64,000 nucleotides of DNA, taken from assembly GCA_965659745.1 (NCBI GenBank), contig CBFHXF010000002.1, positions 31,148 to 95,147 of the forward strand, read 5' to 3'. Of the stretch, positions 36,475 through 45,309 are shown piece by piece (position 1 is the first letter of the stretch; every line of letters starts with the position of its first letter). Position numbers and translations under genes: made by a program. The stretch is from VMCP01 sp965659745 (GTDB taxonomy: Bacteria > Bacteroidota > Bacteroidia > NS11-12g > UBA955). The notes under the pieces were generated by a model. That model had not been told where the DNA came from and made no database searches. It worked only from the letters and a program-made list of their open reading frames with translations.

Positions 36475-37851
36475 ATGGCTTATTTTGAAAACATCCTCCA
36501 AACCATTGGAAATACCCCTTTGGTAAAAATCAACCGAATAACCCAAGACCTTCCGTGCACGGTATTGGCTAAAATTGAAACAACCAATCCCGGCAACTCA
36601 ATTAAAGACCGTATGGCACTAAAAATGATTGAAGATGCGGAAGCTTCTGGTAAGTTGAAACCAGGTGGGGTGATTATTGAGGGCACCAGTGGAAATACAG
36701 GTATGGGTTTGGCAATAGCAGCGGTAATTAAAGGGTATCGATGCATTTTTACAACAACCGATAAACAGAGTAAAGAGAAGGTAGATGCACTTAAAGCCTT
36801 TGGAGCTGAGGTAATTGTATGTCCTACTGACGTTGAACCTGAAGATCCACGCAGCTATTACAGTGTGAGCAGTCGATTGGCAGCCGAAGTGCCTAATGCA
36901 TGGAAGCCTAATCAATATGATAATTTAAGTAATTCAAAAGCCCATTATGAACAAACCGGACCTGAAATTTGGAAACAAACCGAAGGGAAGATAACCCATT
37001 TAGTAGTTGGGGTAGGTACAGGTGGAACTATTTCTGGAACGGCAAAATATTTGAAAGAACAAAATCCTAATATTAAAATATTAGGTATTGATACCTATGG
37101 TTCGATATTCAAAAAATTCAAAGAAACGGGCGAATTTGATAAGAACGAAATCTATCCGTATATAACCGAAGGAATTGGTGAAGACTTTTTACCTCAAAAT
37201 GTTGCGTTCGATTTAATCGATCACTTTGAAAAAGTTACAGATAAAGACGCAGCCGTAATGACACGCAGAATTCCCCGCGAGGAAGGGATTTTTGCAGGAA
37301 ATAGTGCGGGTTCTGCAATGGCGGGCTTGCTGCAGATGAAATCTATGTTTAAGGAAGGCGATTTAGTAGTGGTTATTTTTCACGATCATGGAACGCGTTA
37401 TTTAGGTAAAATGTTTAATGAAGAATGGATGCAAGACCGTGGATTTCTGCCTAAGGAGCCTACCAAAACGGCTTTAGATTTAATTCAGAACCATAAGGAC
37501 AGACCTTTAATTAGTGTAAGCGATACAGAAAAATGTCAAATTGTTTTTGATAAAATGCAGAAATATGGTATTTCTCAAATTCCTGTTACCAACGAAAAAG
37601 GAGAGTTTACAGGCAGTGTGGAAGAAAATGTGTTATACCGTAAATTAATGTCGCATGGTTGTAGTTTAGAGTCCTCTGTAAATGAAGTAATGAGCGATCC
37701 GTATCCAATCGTTGGATTTGCAGATACTATTGAAGATGTAAGCAAACGAATCAATGAAAAAAACAGTGCATGTTTGGTAATGGACATGGGCGGGAATTGG
37801 CATATAATAACAAAACAAGATATCATTCAGGCGATTTCTTTGGATGCATAA
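36475..37851 (+). CDS. Cystathionine beta-synthase
   Basis: 458 residues from ATG 36475. A PLP enzyme of fold type II: Lys44 in NSIKDRMALK binds the cofactor, with GTSGNTGMGLA and GVGTGGTISG holding its phosphate. The C-terminal ~120 residues (about 335-455) are a pair of CBS domains (LISVSDTEKCQIVFDKMQ; IVGFADTIEDVSKRI), as in full-length cystathionine beta-synthase rather than cysteine synthase. It condenses homocysteine with serine (or O-acetylserine) in transsulfuration. Its end overlaps the start of map by 8 bases. Confidence 0.92.
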   Translation: MAYFENILQTIGNTPLVKINRITQDLPCTVLAKIETTNPGNSIKDRMALKMIEDAEASGKLKPGGVIIEGTSGNTGMGLAIAAVIKGYRCIFTTTDKQSKEKVDALKAFGAEVIVCPTDVEPEDPRSYYSVSSRLAAEVPNAWKPNQYDNLSNSKAHYEQTGPEIWKQTEGKITHLVVGVGTGGTISGTAKYLKEQNPNIKILGIDTYGSIFKKFKETGEFDKNEIYPYITEGIGEDFLPQNVAFDLIDHFEKVTDKDAAVMTRRIPREEGIFAGNSAGSAMAGLLQMKSMFKEGDLVVVIFHDHGTRYLGKMFNEEWMQDRGFLPKEPTKTALDLIQNHKDRPLISVSDTEKCQIVFDKMQKYGISQIPVTNEKGEFTGSVEENVLYRKLMSHGCSLESSVNEVMSDPYPIVGFADTIEDVSKRINEKNSACLVMDMGGNWHIITKQDIIQAISLDA

Positions 37852-38656
37852 TATTTTTAAAAGAATTAGTAACTATTTCAAAACCAATAAAGTGGCAATA
37901 GTAATAAAAACTCCAGAACAAATCGAAGGCATTCGAAAAAGTGCGCAATTAGCGGCAAAAACGTTAAAATATATTGAACCCTTTGTTAAACCTGGTGTAA
38001 AAACAAAAGAACTAGATGCCTTAATAGAGGCATTTGTAAGGGAAAATGGCGCACTTCCTGCAACGAAAGGTTATAGAGGGTTTAAACATGCTTCTTGTAT
38101 ATCTCCTAACGACGTTGTTTGTCATGGTGTACCCAACGATACCGTTTTAAATAACGGTGACATTGTGAATATTGATGTTACTACCATATTGAACGGATAT
38201 TTTGGAGATACCTGTAAGATGTATTATGTTGGAGATCCTTCGGAATATGCCAAGAAATTAGTTGAAACAACTAAGGAGTGCCTCCGATTGGGAATGCAAG
38301 AATGCAAACCAGGAGCCAATCTTGGAAATGTAGGTGCCGCAATTGCCGAACATGCTCATAAGAATGGATATAGCGTGGTTTTTGAATTTTGCGGTCATGG
38401 GGTTGGGCTTAAATTTCATGAAGAGCCCGATGTGCAACACATAGCAGAAAGAGGTACCGGACCGATTTTAAAACCAGGTATGATATTTACCATTGAACCC
38501 ATGATCAATGCAGGTAAGGCCCGTTGTAAAATTGATAGAAAAGACGGATGGACAGCCAGAACGATCGATTCAAGACTTAGTGCCCAATTCGAACATACCA
38601 TTTTAATAACGGAGGATGGTTGTGAGGCCTTAACCGATGTTTATGGAGATTTTTAA
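37844..38656 (+). CDS. map: Methionine aminopeptidase, type I
   Basis: 270 residues. It removes the initiator Met from new proteins. The metal ligands are in order: Asp in VNIDVTTILNGYFGDTC (two Asp), His in GHGVGLKFHEEP, Glu in FTIEPMINAG and Glu in EHTILITEDG. The N-terminal ~18 residues before VAIVIKTPEQIEGIR are longer than usual for type I enzymes; an in-frame GTG at 37892 would give the ordinary start. The gene begins within the cystathionine synthase stop region and is followed by the hydrolase gene after one base. Confidence 0.94.
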   Translation: MHNIFKRISNYFKTNKVAIVIKTPEQIEGIRKSAQLAAKTLKYIEPFVKPGVKTKELDALIEAFVRENGALPATKGYRGFKHASCISPNDVVCHGVPNDTVLNNGDIVNIDVTTILNGYFGDTCKMYYVGDPSEYAKKLVETTKECLRLGMQECKPGANLGNVGAAIAEHAHKNGYSVVFEFCGHGVGLKFHEEPDVQHIAERGTGPILKPGMIFTIEPMINAGKARCKIDRKDGWTARTIDSRLSAQFEHTILITEDGCEALTDVYGDF

Positions 38657-38657
38657 T

Positions 38658-39503
38658 ATGAAATTAACAAGCATTCATACGGGGAACTTCAAGTTAGACG
38701 GCGGAGCCATGTTTGGAGTGGTTCCGAAACAATTGTGGCAAAATCTTAATCCCGCCGATGATAAAAATCTATGTAATTGGGCCATGCGTTGTTTATTGGT
38801 TCAATTTGAAGGGCGAAATATTTTAATCGATACCGGAATCGGTAACAAACAGAATGAAAAATTCTATTCTCACTACTATTTGAATGGTGATTTTAGTTTA
38901 GAAGCTTCATTAAAACAAGCAGGACTGAGAACCGAAGATATAACGGATGTCATTTTAACGCATTTGCATTTTGACCACTGTGGCGGTGCCGTAAAACGTG
39001 TAAATGATGAGCTATTACCCAACTTTGAGAATGCACAATATTATGTTAATCAGGCTCATTGGGAAAGTGCGATGAACCCAAATCCAAGGGAAAAAGCCTC
39101 CTTCTTGAAAGAAAATTTCGAGCCATTACTTCTACATGGGAAATTGCAATTTGTAAATCATGGCGATATTATTGCCAACTGTATTGAAGTACATGTATTT
39201 TACGGACATACCCATGGAATGATTGCGCCGTTAATAAAGCTTCCCCAGGGAGAGAAATTATTTTATGGAGCCGATTTATTTCCCTCAAGTGCCCACTTAA
39301 AACCTCATTTTGTGATGTCATACGATATCGAACCTCTCAAAACCATGGAGGAGCGCGAACGCATCAATCAAATGGCAGTCGAGGAAAAATGGTGGTATTT
39401 CTACGAACACGACCTAGCGATAGAAGTATCGCAGGTTGGACTTAACGATAAAGGCCAACCTGAACCGATTAACGCCGGGAAATTATCTGAAGTACTTCTC
39501 TAA
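38658..39503 (+). CDS. Metallo-beta-lactamase-fold hydrolase
   Basis: 281 residues from ATG 38658; a frame opening at 38637 would overlap map. Zinc ligands: THLHFDHCGG (HxHxDH), a later His in YGHTHGM, Asp in YGADLFPSS and His in YEHDLAIE. The size and spacing match the quorum-quenching-lactonase/glyoxalase-II-like group, but substrate cannot be predicted. It ends the cystathionine synthase-map operon and its 3' end overlaps the convergent membrane gene by 21 bases. Confidence 0.85.
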   Translation: MKLTSIHTGNFKLDGGAMFGVVPKQLWQNLNPADDKNLCNWAMRCLLVQFEGRNILIDTGIGNKQNEKFYSHYYLNGDFSLEASLKQAGLRTEDITDVILTHLHFDHCGGAVKRVNDELLPNFENAQYYVNQAHWESAMNPNPREKASFLKENFEPLLLHGKLQFVNHGDIIANCIEVHVFYGHTHGMIAPLIKLPQGEKLFYGADLFPSSAHLKPHFVMSYDIEPLKTMEERERINQMAVEEKWWYFYEHDLAIEVSQVGLNDKGQPEPINAGKLSEVLL

Positions 39504-42281
39504 GTCTAATTCTTCGCCCGTAGCCGATTGGTAAATCGTGCGGATGCTTTGTATCGATTGTCCTTGTTCTTCTTGGGTCTTCGCCTGTTTTAACATAGCC
39601 GCCTTATACCATAATTGGGTATTGGAATTGTCTTTCAAGAACTGGTAACTTTGGGTACCTATGGAATAGATACGTTCATCAAAGGGATTGTAAGCAATGG
39701 CCTTGGTAACTGTTGCGATTGCAGAATAATAATCTTTAGAGTACAATTGTGCCTGGCCTTTCATGATATATCCATCGGGATCTTTGGGCCTTGAATTGAT
39801 ATAAGAATCCATAGTAGCAATGGCCTCTTTGGTGCGGTTGTTACGCATGTGGATTTGGTAGGTTAGAAAGAGGGTTCTGCTATTTTCTTTAAATACATGA
39901 TGACTCTTTTGCGCAAAGTACAAGGCGCTATCGTCCATTCGTTTGTTGGCGTATGCGTTAGCCATAAAGAATAACACTTCAGACGAGGTGCTATCGATTT
40001 TCAGATACTCTTTCAACAATGCCACACACTTGTCGTTATCATTTTCTTTTAGCAATGCTTGAACGCCTTCAAAATCGAAATTGCTAGGTCGTTTAACCAC
40101 ACAACCTACCGCTTTCCCATCAACTTCAGGAGCAAAAACAGTTCCGATGGGAGGGTAATAACCATTCTGTAAGCGGTGTTGATCCATATAGGCATTATAA
40201 AACACGGCATAATCCCACGTTTTTTCGCTGCGATCGTCGAATCGGGTAAATCCAACTTTTGCATTGGGGTAATTTCGCAAATAATACTTCACTTGATCCA
40301 TTCCATAAGAAACAATCTTGTATTCTTTATCGGGATTTTTAGATAAAACCTCATTAGCAAGGTAGTCCGAGCTCGGCTTTAAACTCGCTAAGTAGTAATC
40401 AAGTTCATAATTTCCATAAGCGCCTTCAATACCTCCAATGGTTTCATTGAAATACATATAGCTTAGGTTTTGATTTTTCAATACAAAGCTAATAGGTAAA
40501 AGTGCCGGTAAAATTGCAAGTGCTGGACCTGAAATAGTTGGTTTTGGCAACCATTGCGCGAGTTTATAATATCCTAAAGTGCCTAGTAAAACAAAACTTG
40601 GCAGGGTGAACAATATATGACGCAAACCTCCGTAAACGGAACTTCCTTGGTAGTAAATGTAGAAAATGGGGAATACGGCAGCAAAAAACACCAAAAACTC
40701 CTCAGTGGTGAACGATTTGCGTTTAATAAATGTAGTAATTACATAAATAGTAATACCTAAAAGTATGCCAATGGGTAAGGTAATTATGATGTATTTCGAC
40801 AAATAATAGGGGGGAAGCTTATCAGAATCATATAAAACGCCTTCAAATAATTGTCTCAAACTCACTTGGAAGTCTGTAAAGGCACTCAATGCATTCATCG
40901 GATTGTCGATAGGCTTGTCCCAACCGTAGGGCCAAACATAAACTCCCAATAAATAGGCAATAATGGAAGTAGCTAAAAAAGCAACAGCCCATCCTTGTAG
41001 GCCTTTCCATTTAAAGCCGATAAATTGCTTAAATCCAATGCTTTCAATGAACTTCAATCCCATATAAACCCCGGTAATACCTATAAAAAGGAGTCCACCA
41101 ATACGAATACTAATGCCCAAGGCGATACCAAAGGCAAGTCCGGCCAAATCCCATGTTCTATAATGGGGGAAGCTTCGGAACACCTTCATTGCATAATAAA
41201 GACTCATTACATATCCAAGTGCAAAAGGGATGTCTTTTGGGTTATTAAGCGCTTCACCGAAGATACGCGGTGTGAAATAAACCAATATAAAGGCCACACT
41301 TGCCCAAATCCAACTTCCATTAGTCAGCCTGCGCGCAATTAAGGCAACAAAAAGGAAAATAAGCCAACCAAATACGGCATTCCAGAAATGTCGGAATTCC
41401 ATATAATTCTCTACATCGAACCAATGTATAAGTAAGGAATTGAAAGTATCAAAACTAGATCCATATAGATGCATCAATTTATCAGGATCTTCTATGGTGG
41501 CAATATCTTTGCCAATATTGGGATATTCTTTGGCTAGTGTATTCATTTTCTGACCTTTCAAGGCCAGCGTGTCTATGGGCATTTCCATGCCTAATTTGTT
41601 CAAATGATAATTGGCAATTACCCGACCGTATTCATGTTGAATAAATTCGTCACCAGAAATTCCCGCTTTTTGGCTGGTAAGGGTTACATGAAAAAATCCT
41701 AAAACAGCAAGCGTAATGAAAAACCACTTCTGGGGGGACGCATTTTTAGTAAAGTAATAAGCCACGAATTGTTGGATATTCGCAATTCGTGTTTGTAGAA
41801 AGGAATCTTTCTTAATGGGTTTTTGATTACCAAATTGGTAATGAACAGGTATTATGGCCTTTTTCAGATGGTAATGTAATTCAGAAATACTTTCGCAGGA
41901 TATGTTTTGTTCTGATAATTGGGCAAGTGCCGCGCGGTTCAAAAGGATGCAATTTCCCAACTCTTTGGCCCTATCGGCTCCCACAAACAAGCGTTTGAAA
42001 AAACCTTCCTGTTTAAAATCGCTTAATAAATAGGAAAAGGGCGAATCAGCAGTATCAATGGAGAGTCCGGCAGAAAGTTTGAAGTCTTTGGATTGTTTCA
42101 CTACTGCGAAATAGTCGCAATCTGATTCTAATGCCAGATTTATTTGAGTAGGATCGAAACGGCTAAAATACGTATGAGACCCAGAAGGGGCGGTATGTTC
42201 ATCGAAAGTGAAAAGTCCCCATTTAATATTGGTATTGATAATGGGAGACGCATTATTTGACTTCCTGTTGGTACTTTTCAT
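39483..42281 (-). CDS. Membrane glycosyltransferase-like protein with TPR tail
   Basis: 932 residues from ATG 42281; an in-frame TTG at 42290 adds three residues and overlaps the -7 box. Residues ~1-190 are soluble and not recognised. Then come about 11-12 membrane segments (~195-610) in the style of GT-C/PMT glycosyltransferases, with the acidic loop motif SGDEFIQHEYGR after the first segment. A soluble stretch follows, and the last ~200 residues hold TPR-like helices (LFFMANAYANKRMDDSALYF, YIMKGQAQLYSKDYYSAIA). A polyprenyl-sugar donor is usual for GT-C enzymes; acceptor unknown. TATGTTTG ends 6 bases before the ATG. Confidence 0.75.
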   Translation of the reverse strand: MKSTNRKSNNASPIINTNIKWGLFTFDEHTAPSGSHTYFSRFDPTQINLALESDCDYFAVVKQSKDFKLSAGLSIDTADSPFSYLLSDFKQEGFFKRLFVGADRAKELGNCILLNRAALAQLSEQNISCESISELHYHLKKAIIPVHYQFGNQKPIKKDSFLQTRIANIQQFVAYYFTKNASPQKWFFITLAVLGFFHVTLTSQKAGISGDEFIQHEYGRVIANYHLNKLGMEMPIDTLALKGQKMNTLAKEYPNIGKDIATIEDPDKLMHLYGSSFDTFNSLLIHWFDVENYMEFRHFWNAVFGWLIFLFVALIARRLTNGSWIWASVAFILVYFTPRIFGEALNNPKDIPFALGYVMSLYYAMKVFRSFPHYRTWDLAGLAFGIALGISIRIGGLLFIGITGVYMGLKFIESIGFKQFIGFKWKGLQGWAVAFLATSIIAYLLGVYVWPYGWDKPIDNPMNALSAFTDFQVSLRQLFEGVLYDSDKLPPYYLSKYIIITLPIGILLGITIYVITTFIKRKSFTTEEFLVFFAAVFPIFYIYYQGSSVYGGLRHILFTLPSFVLLGTLGYYKLAQWLPKPTISGPALAILPALLPISFVLKNQNLSYMYFNETIGGIEGAYGNYELDYYLASLKPSSDYLANEVLSKNPDKEYKIVSYGMDQVKYYLRNYPNAKVGFTRFDDRSEKTWDYAVFYNAYMDQHRLQNGYYPPIGTVFAPEVDGKAVGCVVKRPSNFDFEGVQALLKENDNDKCVALLKEYLKIDSTSSEVLFFMANAYANKRMDDSALYFAQKSHHVFKENSRTLFLTYQIHMRNNRTKEAIATMDSYINSRPKDPDGYIMKGQAQLYSKDYYSAIATVTKAIAYNPFDERIYSIGTQSYQFLKDNSNTQLWYKAAMLKQAKTQEEQGQSIQSIRTIYQSATGEELDLEKYFR

Positions 42282-42287
42282 GACATA

Positions 42288-42295
42288 CAAACATA
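42288..42295 (-). promoter_or_regulatory. -7 promoter box TATGTTTG for the GT-C/TPR gene
   Basis: An exact TAnnTTTG match on the minus strand, 6 bases before the ATG at 42281. It overlaps the alternative TTG start at 42290, which argues against that start. Confidence 0.45.
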
Positions 42296-42402
42296 AAATA
42301 AATTCGATAGGGTATTGCTAGGCGTGGAGATATTATGGAAACTTTTTTGCAAGTTATTGAGCGTGAATTTTTCTGCATTTAGGAAATACAAAAGTTTTCA
42401 AT

Positions 42403-42427
42403 TATTTTTGCCGCCCTTAAAGGAGGA
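42403..42427 (+). promoter_or_regulatory. rpsA -7 box and strong Shine-Dalgarno
   Basis: TATTTTTG at 42403-42410 fits the -7 consensus. It is followed by AAAGGAGGA (42419-42427), a perfect Shine-Dalgarno core 8 bases before the TTG at 42436. The SD decides that TTG, not the in-frame ATG at 42484, is the start. Confidence 0.8.
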
Positions 42428-42435
42428 TTTTTACA

Positions 42436-44538
42436 TTGACAAACGAATCTAACGAAATTCAAAACCCAGAAAACCAAGAAAACATGGTTTCCCCAAAAGA
42501 AGCGGTGAAAACCACATCTGCAGCGGCAGCGCATGATGATTTCGATTGGGATGCAGACGAGGCAGGATTTGAGAGCTATTCTGTAACAGACAGAAAGCAA
42601 TTGGAGGAGCAGTACACGCAAACCTTCAATCCTGTTGAAGAAAAACAAGTGGTTAAAGGCCACGTTGTAGCAATTAACGACAAAGACGTAGTTATCAACA
42701 TCGGTTTCAAAAGCGATGGTATGGTATCACGCCAAGAGTTCCGCGACATGCCCGATTTGAAAATCGGAGATGAAGTAGAAGTATTTGTTGACATTGCTGA
42801 AGACCGCCTAGGTCAATTGGTGTTAAGCCGCCGTAAAGCACTTCAAGAAACTGCTTGGGATAAAATTGTGGAAGCTCATGAAAATGACACCATAGTTAAA
42901 GGATATGTTCGTTCAAGAACTAAAGGTGGTTTGGTAGTTGATGTATTCAACATCGATACATTCTTACCTGGTTCTCAAATTGATACAAAACCTGTTCGTG
43001 ACTACGATCAATACGTAGGTAAGAACATGGACTTCAAGATTGTTAAAATTAACGACGTTTACAAGAATGTTGTAGTTTCACATAAAGCCTTAATTGAAGA
43101 TGATATCGAAGCTCAAAAATCTGAGATTCTTTCTCGTCTTGAAAAAGGACAAGTATTAGAAGGTGTGGTTAAGAACATGACCAGCTTCGGTGTATTTGTT
43201 GATTTGGGTGGAATTGATGGATTGTTGCACATTACCGATATTTCATGGGGACGTATTAACCACCCTGAAGAAGTATTGAAGTTAGACGATCGCATTAATG
43301 TGGTTATCCTTGATTACGACGATACTAAAAAGCGTATTTCTTTAGGATTGAAGCAATTGTCTTCACATCCTTGGGATGAATTAGACCCATCAATCGGTGA
43401 AGGTTCTAAGATTTCTGGTAAGGTGGTAAGCGTTGCCGATTACGGAGCGTTTATCGAAATCAAGCCAGGTGTTGAAGGATTGGTTCACGTTTCAGAAATG
43501 AGCTGGAGTTCACACTTACGCAATCCTTCTGAATACTTAACCGTAGGTCAAGATATCGAGGCTTTGGTAATTGCCTTAGATCGCGAAGAGCACAAAATGA
43601 GTTTGGGTATCAAGCAATTGACTCAAGACCCATGGGTTGAAATCACTTCACGTTACCCAGTAGGTAGCAAGCACTCAGGTGTAGTTAAGAATCTTACTTC
43701 TTATGGATTATTCCTTGAATTAGAAGAAGGTATTGACGGTTTGGTTCACGTTTCAGATTTAAGCTGGAATAAGAAAATCAAGCACCCAAGTGAGTTTGTG
43801 AAAAAAGGTGAGAAGTTAGAAGTAATTGTTTTAGAAGTTGACTCAGACAACCGTCGTTTAAGCTTAGGACATAAACAATTGGAAGAAAATCCTTGGGATA
43901 CATTCGAAACAATCTTTACTTTAAATTCATTGCATGAAGGTACCGTTATCGGAATTAACGATAAAGGCGCTACCATTCAATTGCAATATGGTGTAGAAGC
44001 TTTTGCTCCTTCACGTCATATCAAGAAGGAAGACAACACTCCTATGAAGGAAGATGAAGTGTTCCAATTTGAAGTAATTGAATTCTCTAAAGATTCTAAA
44101 CGTATCATCGTTTCCCATACAAATATTTGGAAGGGTGCGGAGCGCGCTAAAAACGACCAAGACGATAAAGGTCGCGAAAAAGCACGTAAAAACACCACAA
44201 AGAATGTTAAGAAACTTAACCAGAACGCAGAAAAAACTACTTTAGGTGAGTTGGATGCATTGACTGAATTGCGTGCGCAGTTTGAAAAGGCAGAAAACAA
44301 AAAAGCAGCTAAAGTTGAAAAAGTAGAAGCGCCTGTTGAAGAATCTAAAGGTATTTCAGAACTTAAAGATTTAACAGGGGTAGGTCCTGCAATGGTAAAG
44401 CGTATGGCTGAGCTAAACGTTAATACCATCGAAGACTTACTTGCTATCACTCCTGAAAAAGCGGCTGAATTAGCTGAGCAGGATGCTAAGATTTCAGCAG
44501 AGCAATGGACCAAATGGATCCAAGAAGCTCAAGGGTAA
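42436..44538 (+). CDS. rpsA: 30S ribosomal protein S1 with C-terminal helix-hairpin-helix-like domain
   Basis: 700 residues, start codon TTG at 42436, set by the Shine-Dalgarno sequence upstream. After an acidic N-terminal tail (about 1-65) there are six S1 repeats, the third to fifth most typical (GVFVDLGGIDGLLHITDISW, IEIKPGVEGLVHVSEMSW, LELEEGIDGLVHVSDLSW). S1 helps mRNA bind the 30S subunit. After a Lys/Glu-rich linker (about 570-635) come ~64 extra residues, LKDLTGVGPAMVKRMAELNV then NTIEDLLAITPEKA, a helix-hairpin-helix pattern seen in nucleic-acid-binding tails and not part of classic S1. An intrinsic terminator follows. Confidence 0.95.
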   Translation: MTNESNEIQNPENQENMVSPKEAVKTTSAAAAHDDFDWDADEAGFESYSVTDRKQLEEQYTQTFNPVEEKQVVKGHVVAINDKDVVINIGFKSDGMVSRQEFRDMPDLKIGDEVEVFVDIAEDRLGQLVLSRRKALQETAWDKIVEAHENDTIVKGYVRSRTKGGLVVDVFNIDTFLPGSQIDTKPVRDYDQYVGKNMDFKIVKINDVYKNVVVSHKALIEDDIEAQKSEILSRLEKGQVLEGVVKNMTSFGVFVDLGGIDGLLHITDISWGRINHPEEVLKLDDRINVVILDYDDTKKRISLGLKQLSSHPWDELDPSIGEGSKISGKVVSVADYGAFIEIKPGVEGLVHVSEMSWSSHLRNPSEYLTVGQDIEALVIALDREEHKMSLGIKQLTQDPWVEITSRYPVGSKHSGVVKNLTSYGLFLELEEGIDGLVHVSDLSWNKKIKHPSEFVKKGEKLEVIVLEVDSDNRRLSLGHKQLEENPWDTFETIFTLNSLHEGTVIGINDKGATIQLQYGVEAFAPSRHIKKEDNTPMKEDEVFQFEVIEFSKDSKRIIVSHTNIWKGAERAKNDQDDKGREKARKNTTKNVKKLNQNAEKTTLGELDALTELRAQFEKAENKKAAKVEKVEAPVEESKGISELKDLTGVGPAMVKRMAELNVNTIEDLLAITPEKAAELAEQDAKISAEQWTKWIQEAQG

Positions 44539-44551
44539 TCTTTGTCACTAT

Positions 44552-44590
44552 AAATAAAAAAGGCTCCGTTTACGGGGCCTTTTTTATTTA
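44552..44590 (+). terminator. Intrinsic terminator of rpsA
   Basis: AGGCTCCG (44561-44568) pairs with CGGGGCCT (44573-44580) with one G-T pair, loop TTTA, flanked by an A run and a T run that extend the stem. Confidence 0.9.
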
Positions 44591-44608
44591 TATGAAGGTT
44601 TAGTTACC

Positions 44609-44616
44609 TACTTTTG
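44609..44616 (+). promoter_or_regulatory. -7 promoter box TACTTTTG
   Basis: An exact TAnnTTTG match between the rpsA terminator and the membrane-protein gene, 39 bases before its ATG. No TTTG at the normal spacing. Confidence 0.4.
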
Positions 44617-44655
44617 CACCCCGGATTTATTTGAATTTACAACGATCTACAAAGA

Positions 44656-45309
44656 ATGAATATTCTCGAATCTCAGCTCACCGCCGCTTTTGTTATTAGC
44701 CTCTTGCATGGCTTAATACCCAGTCATTGGCTTCCTTTAATTGCATTAAGCAAACAACAAAATTGGAGCGGAGCGCAATTGTTCAGATATTCACTTTGGG
44801 CGGCATCCGCACATGTAGTAGGAACGATTATAATTGGTCTGATTATCTTTTACACGGCACATTTGAGTTTTATTGGTTCCATTGCCGAAGAAGTTTCATT
44901 AGAACAAATAAACCATTTACCATTCGATTTGCCTTTTGAAAAACTATCAGCGGTGATTTTGCTTTTATTGGGTTTGGTGTTTTTATACCGACATTATACG
45001 CATAAACATTTTCATTGGAAGCCCTCTAAAAATTCCAAATGGATATTTGGTAGTGTTTTACTAGCGATGTTTTTATCTCCTTGTATGGAAATTGAAGGCT
45101 ATTTTTTTGCTATCGCTCCATTAGGATGGTCTGCTTTTGTATGGCTTTCTTTAGTATATACACTTACGACCATTACAAGTATCCTCTTAGGGGTATGGGT
45201 CTTTCATAAAGGAATGAATAAATTCAACTCTCACAAGTTAGAACACAATGCCGGTATGATTACAAGTGTTTTAATTATTGTTTCCGCTGTATTTATGTGG
45301 TTTGGTTAG
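44656..45309 (+). CDS. Polytopic membrane protein, possibly metal-transporter-like
   Basis: 217 residues with about six membrane segments. The first segment carries LLHGLIPSHWLPLIALSKQQ and the fourth LSPCMEIEGYFFAIAPLG, two short polar motifs inside membrane helices that recall the NicO/HupE-type transporters, which bind metal through such residues. A His-rich turn (YRHYTHKHFHWKP) lies in the middle loop. I do not recognise the exact family, and metal transport is an inference. Its last 17 bases overlap the convergent yhhQ gene. Confidence 0.6.
   Translation: MNILESQLTAAFVISLLHGLIPSHWLPLIALSKQQNWSGAQLFRYSLWAASAHVVGTIIIGLIIFYTAHLSFIGSIAEEVSLEQINHLPFDLPFEKLSAVILLLLGLVFLYRHYTHKHFHWKPSKNSKWIFGSVLLAMFLSPCMEIEGYFFAIAPLGWSAFVWLSLVYTLTTITSILLGVWVFHKGMNKFNSHKLEHNAGMITSVLIIVSAVFMWFG

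Noticed and set aside
44016..44513. 165-codon open frame antisense to the end of rpsA, and similar antisense frames at 34522-34893, 14575-14913 and 47204-47536
   Set aside because: They lie wholly or mostly over clear protein-coding genes on the other strand, have low-complexity or Ser/Phe-rich translations typical of shadows, and have no promoter or motif.
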